Part shown: piece after piece, positions 63,101-64,000 of the stretch
Numbering within the stretch: position 1 is the first letter of the stretch
How the letters are laid out: each line of letters starts with the position of its first letter
Translations under genes and position numbers: made by a program
DNA from: Termitomyces sp. T153
Taxonomy: Eukaryota; Basidiomycota; Agaricomycetes; Agaricales; Lyophyllaceae
Length of the DNA: 64,000 bases
NCBI GenBank assembly: GCA_018296165.2
Contig: JACKQL020000036.1
Span: forward strand, 310,001-374,000
Direction of reading: 5' to 3'
Notes under the pieces: generated by a model
What the model saw: the letters and a program-made list of their open reading frames with translations, nothing else
The model's database searches: none
What the model was told of the DNA's origin: nothing

Positions 63101-64000
63101 CTTCATTTTGCGTAGCTCACGATCGGATCCGAATTCTTCAGTAGGTTTGGAAGTTCGATCTTGCTGATTGCCGGTCTGCGTCGTTTTGACTCTTGACATT
63201 TCAAAGTGAGAACGGTTGGGAGTCGTTCGTGTACGGGTGAGGCCAACGGCCACCGGAGCTATTTGAGGAGTCGGAGGCAGTGGAGTTGTGATAGAGCGCC
63301 CGAGGACGGGAGCGGCGTGAGCAGGCGTGATGGTGTGATCTTCATCGTCATGACCAGAGATATGTTCGCTGACTAGGCTTGAATCAGACAGGTCATCGAT
63401 ATCTGTAGTGTCTGTCTCGGTGTTCTCAGTGTTGGTCGAAGATATGCTCATACATTGAGCAGTAAAAATGGGGGTGGAATGAGGATATGCGGGTGGCATC
63501 GGCATTTTTGTTAATAAGGGTTCAACAAGTGCCTTCCACGGTCCCTGGAACGGATTTCCATCGACACAAAGCGTATTTAAAGCGGGAAGCAGACACAGCC
63601 AGCTGGGAAGAGCGTTCAACTTGTTCTTTCGGACACTTATGGTGTGCAACTTGTCAAGATCGGCAAGAGACTCAGGCAATGTGCTGATTCCAGTAGAATC
63701 AGCTATGATGACGCGGAGATTAATGAGATCAGCAAGGAAAACAGGAAGCACGCGAAGAGGATTGTAAGCGATGTTAAGTTCCTCGAGGCGTTCGCATACG
63801 GCAAGGACAGGGGGCAAAGCGCCTAGAAAGTTGGCGGAAATATCTAGAGCCAGAAGGCTATGACCTATCTGAGGAAGGGTCGCAGTGAGAAAGGTGGGCA
63901 TCGCATTCGGCGTGCTCGAGGATCCGATGAGAAGATGGGTGGTACCTGGAGGTGTTGGATAAAATTTGAATTTATTCCTGGTTGAGAAGCGGACTCACCA
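60198..64000 (-). CDS. LRR-RhoGEF(DH)-PH protein, N-terminus off the window
   Basis: Exons in view: >63999-64000, 61380-63945, 61002-61320, 60751-60947, 60419-60699, 60290-60367 and 60198-60232. Leucine-rich repeats come first (LLALDISANFLGALPPVL, LEELNIAYNPLRVLP, LHTISVRKNKLNALPSWL). About 440 disordered residues follow with a poly-Asp run (codons near 62220-62242). The DH domain has LDELISAHRTERTYVKGLQELMDIY, LEGYLLLPVQRIPRYRLLLEEL (the CR3 signature) and a linker loop. A PH-like domain ends WYRAINLHIP. DH-PH proteins load GTP onto Rho/Cdc42 GTPases and so control polarity. The rightmost splice donor (GTGAGT at 63998) shows the gene continues to the right. Confidence 0.88.

Overview
The window is genomic DNA of a filamentous basidiomycete, most likely a mushroom-forming Agaricomycete. 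The reasons are short introns (about 48-65 nt, many per gene), the gene families present (GH74 xyloglucanase with a fungal CBM1, DLT1, TVP23, fungal G1 cyclin, fungal amino-acid permeases) and transposase remnants of types common in Agaricomycetes. All gene models were built by hand from reading frame, splice-site motifs and protein-family expectation. Exon coordinates are given in each entry, and in every multi-exon model the phases close to a whole number of codons.

Layout. 1-15.7 kb: 3' end of a Gln-rich gene, a G1/S-type cyclin, a 13-exon Gfo/Idh/MocA oxidoreductase, an unknown protein, and an ITC1/ACF1-like ISWI-complex subunit. 15.7-20.4 kb: a repeat island in which a 1.7-kb DNA transposon with 87-bp terminal inverted repeats is nested inside a dead transposase gene. 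20.4-48.2 kb: a dense housekeeping block with a vacuolar amino-acid transporter, eIF3k, WDR5, tetra-ubiquitin, UTP23, EMC7, a small unknown protein, a CAP/PR-1 secreted protein, DLT1, cytochrome b5 reductase, a dual-specificity phosphatase, TVP23, a multi-pass membrane protein, an LRR protein, a GH74-CBM1 xyloglucanase and an unknown protein. 48.2-54.8 kb: a second repeat island with a 1,000-bp solo LTR inserted in old CpG-poor sequence, plus an inverted-repeat element. 54.9-60 kb: two tandem paralogous amino-acid permeases. 60.2-64 kb: an LRR-RhoGEF-PH gene that runs off the right edge.

Genes are arranged as divergent pairs with very short shared promoters (87-102 bp for eIF3k/WDR5, UTP23/EMC7 and TVP23/membrane protein) and convergent pairs separated by about 80-240 bp. 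I see no dedicated biosynthetic cluster. The themes are secretory-pathway maintenance (EMC7, TVP23, CBR1), chromatin and ribosome biogenesis (ITC1, WDR5, UTP23), amino-acid transport (three genes) and plant-wall degradation.

The most notable signals are in-frame microexons of 6, 7, 8 and 10 nt, two GC-AG introns, the nested transposon with exact target-site duplication, and CpG-decayed repeat islands that contrast with a CpG-rich young LTR.
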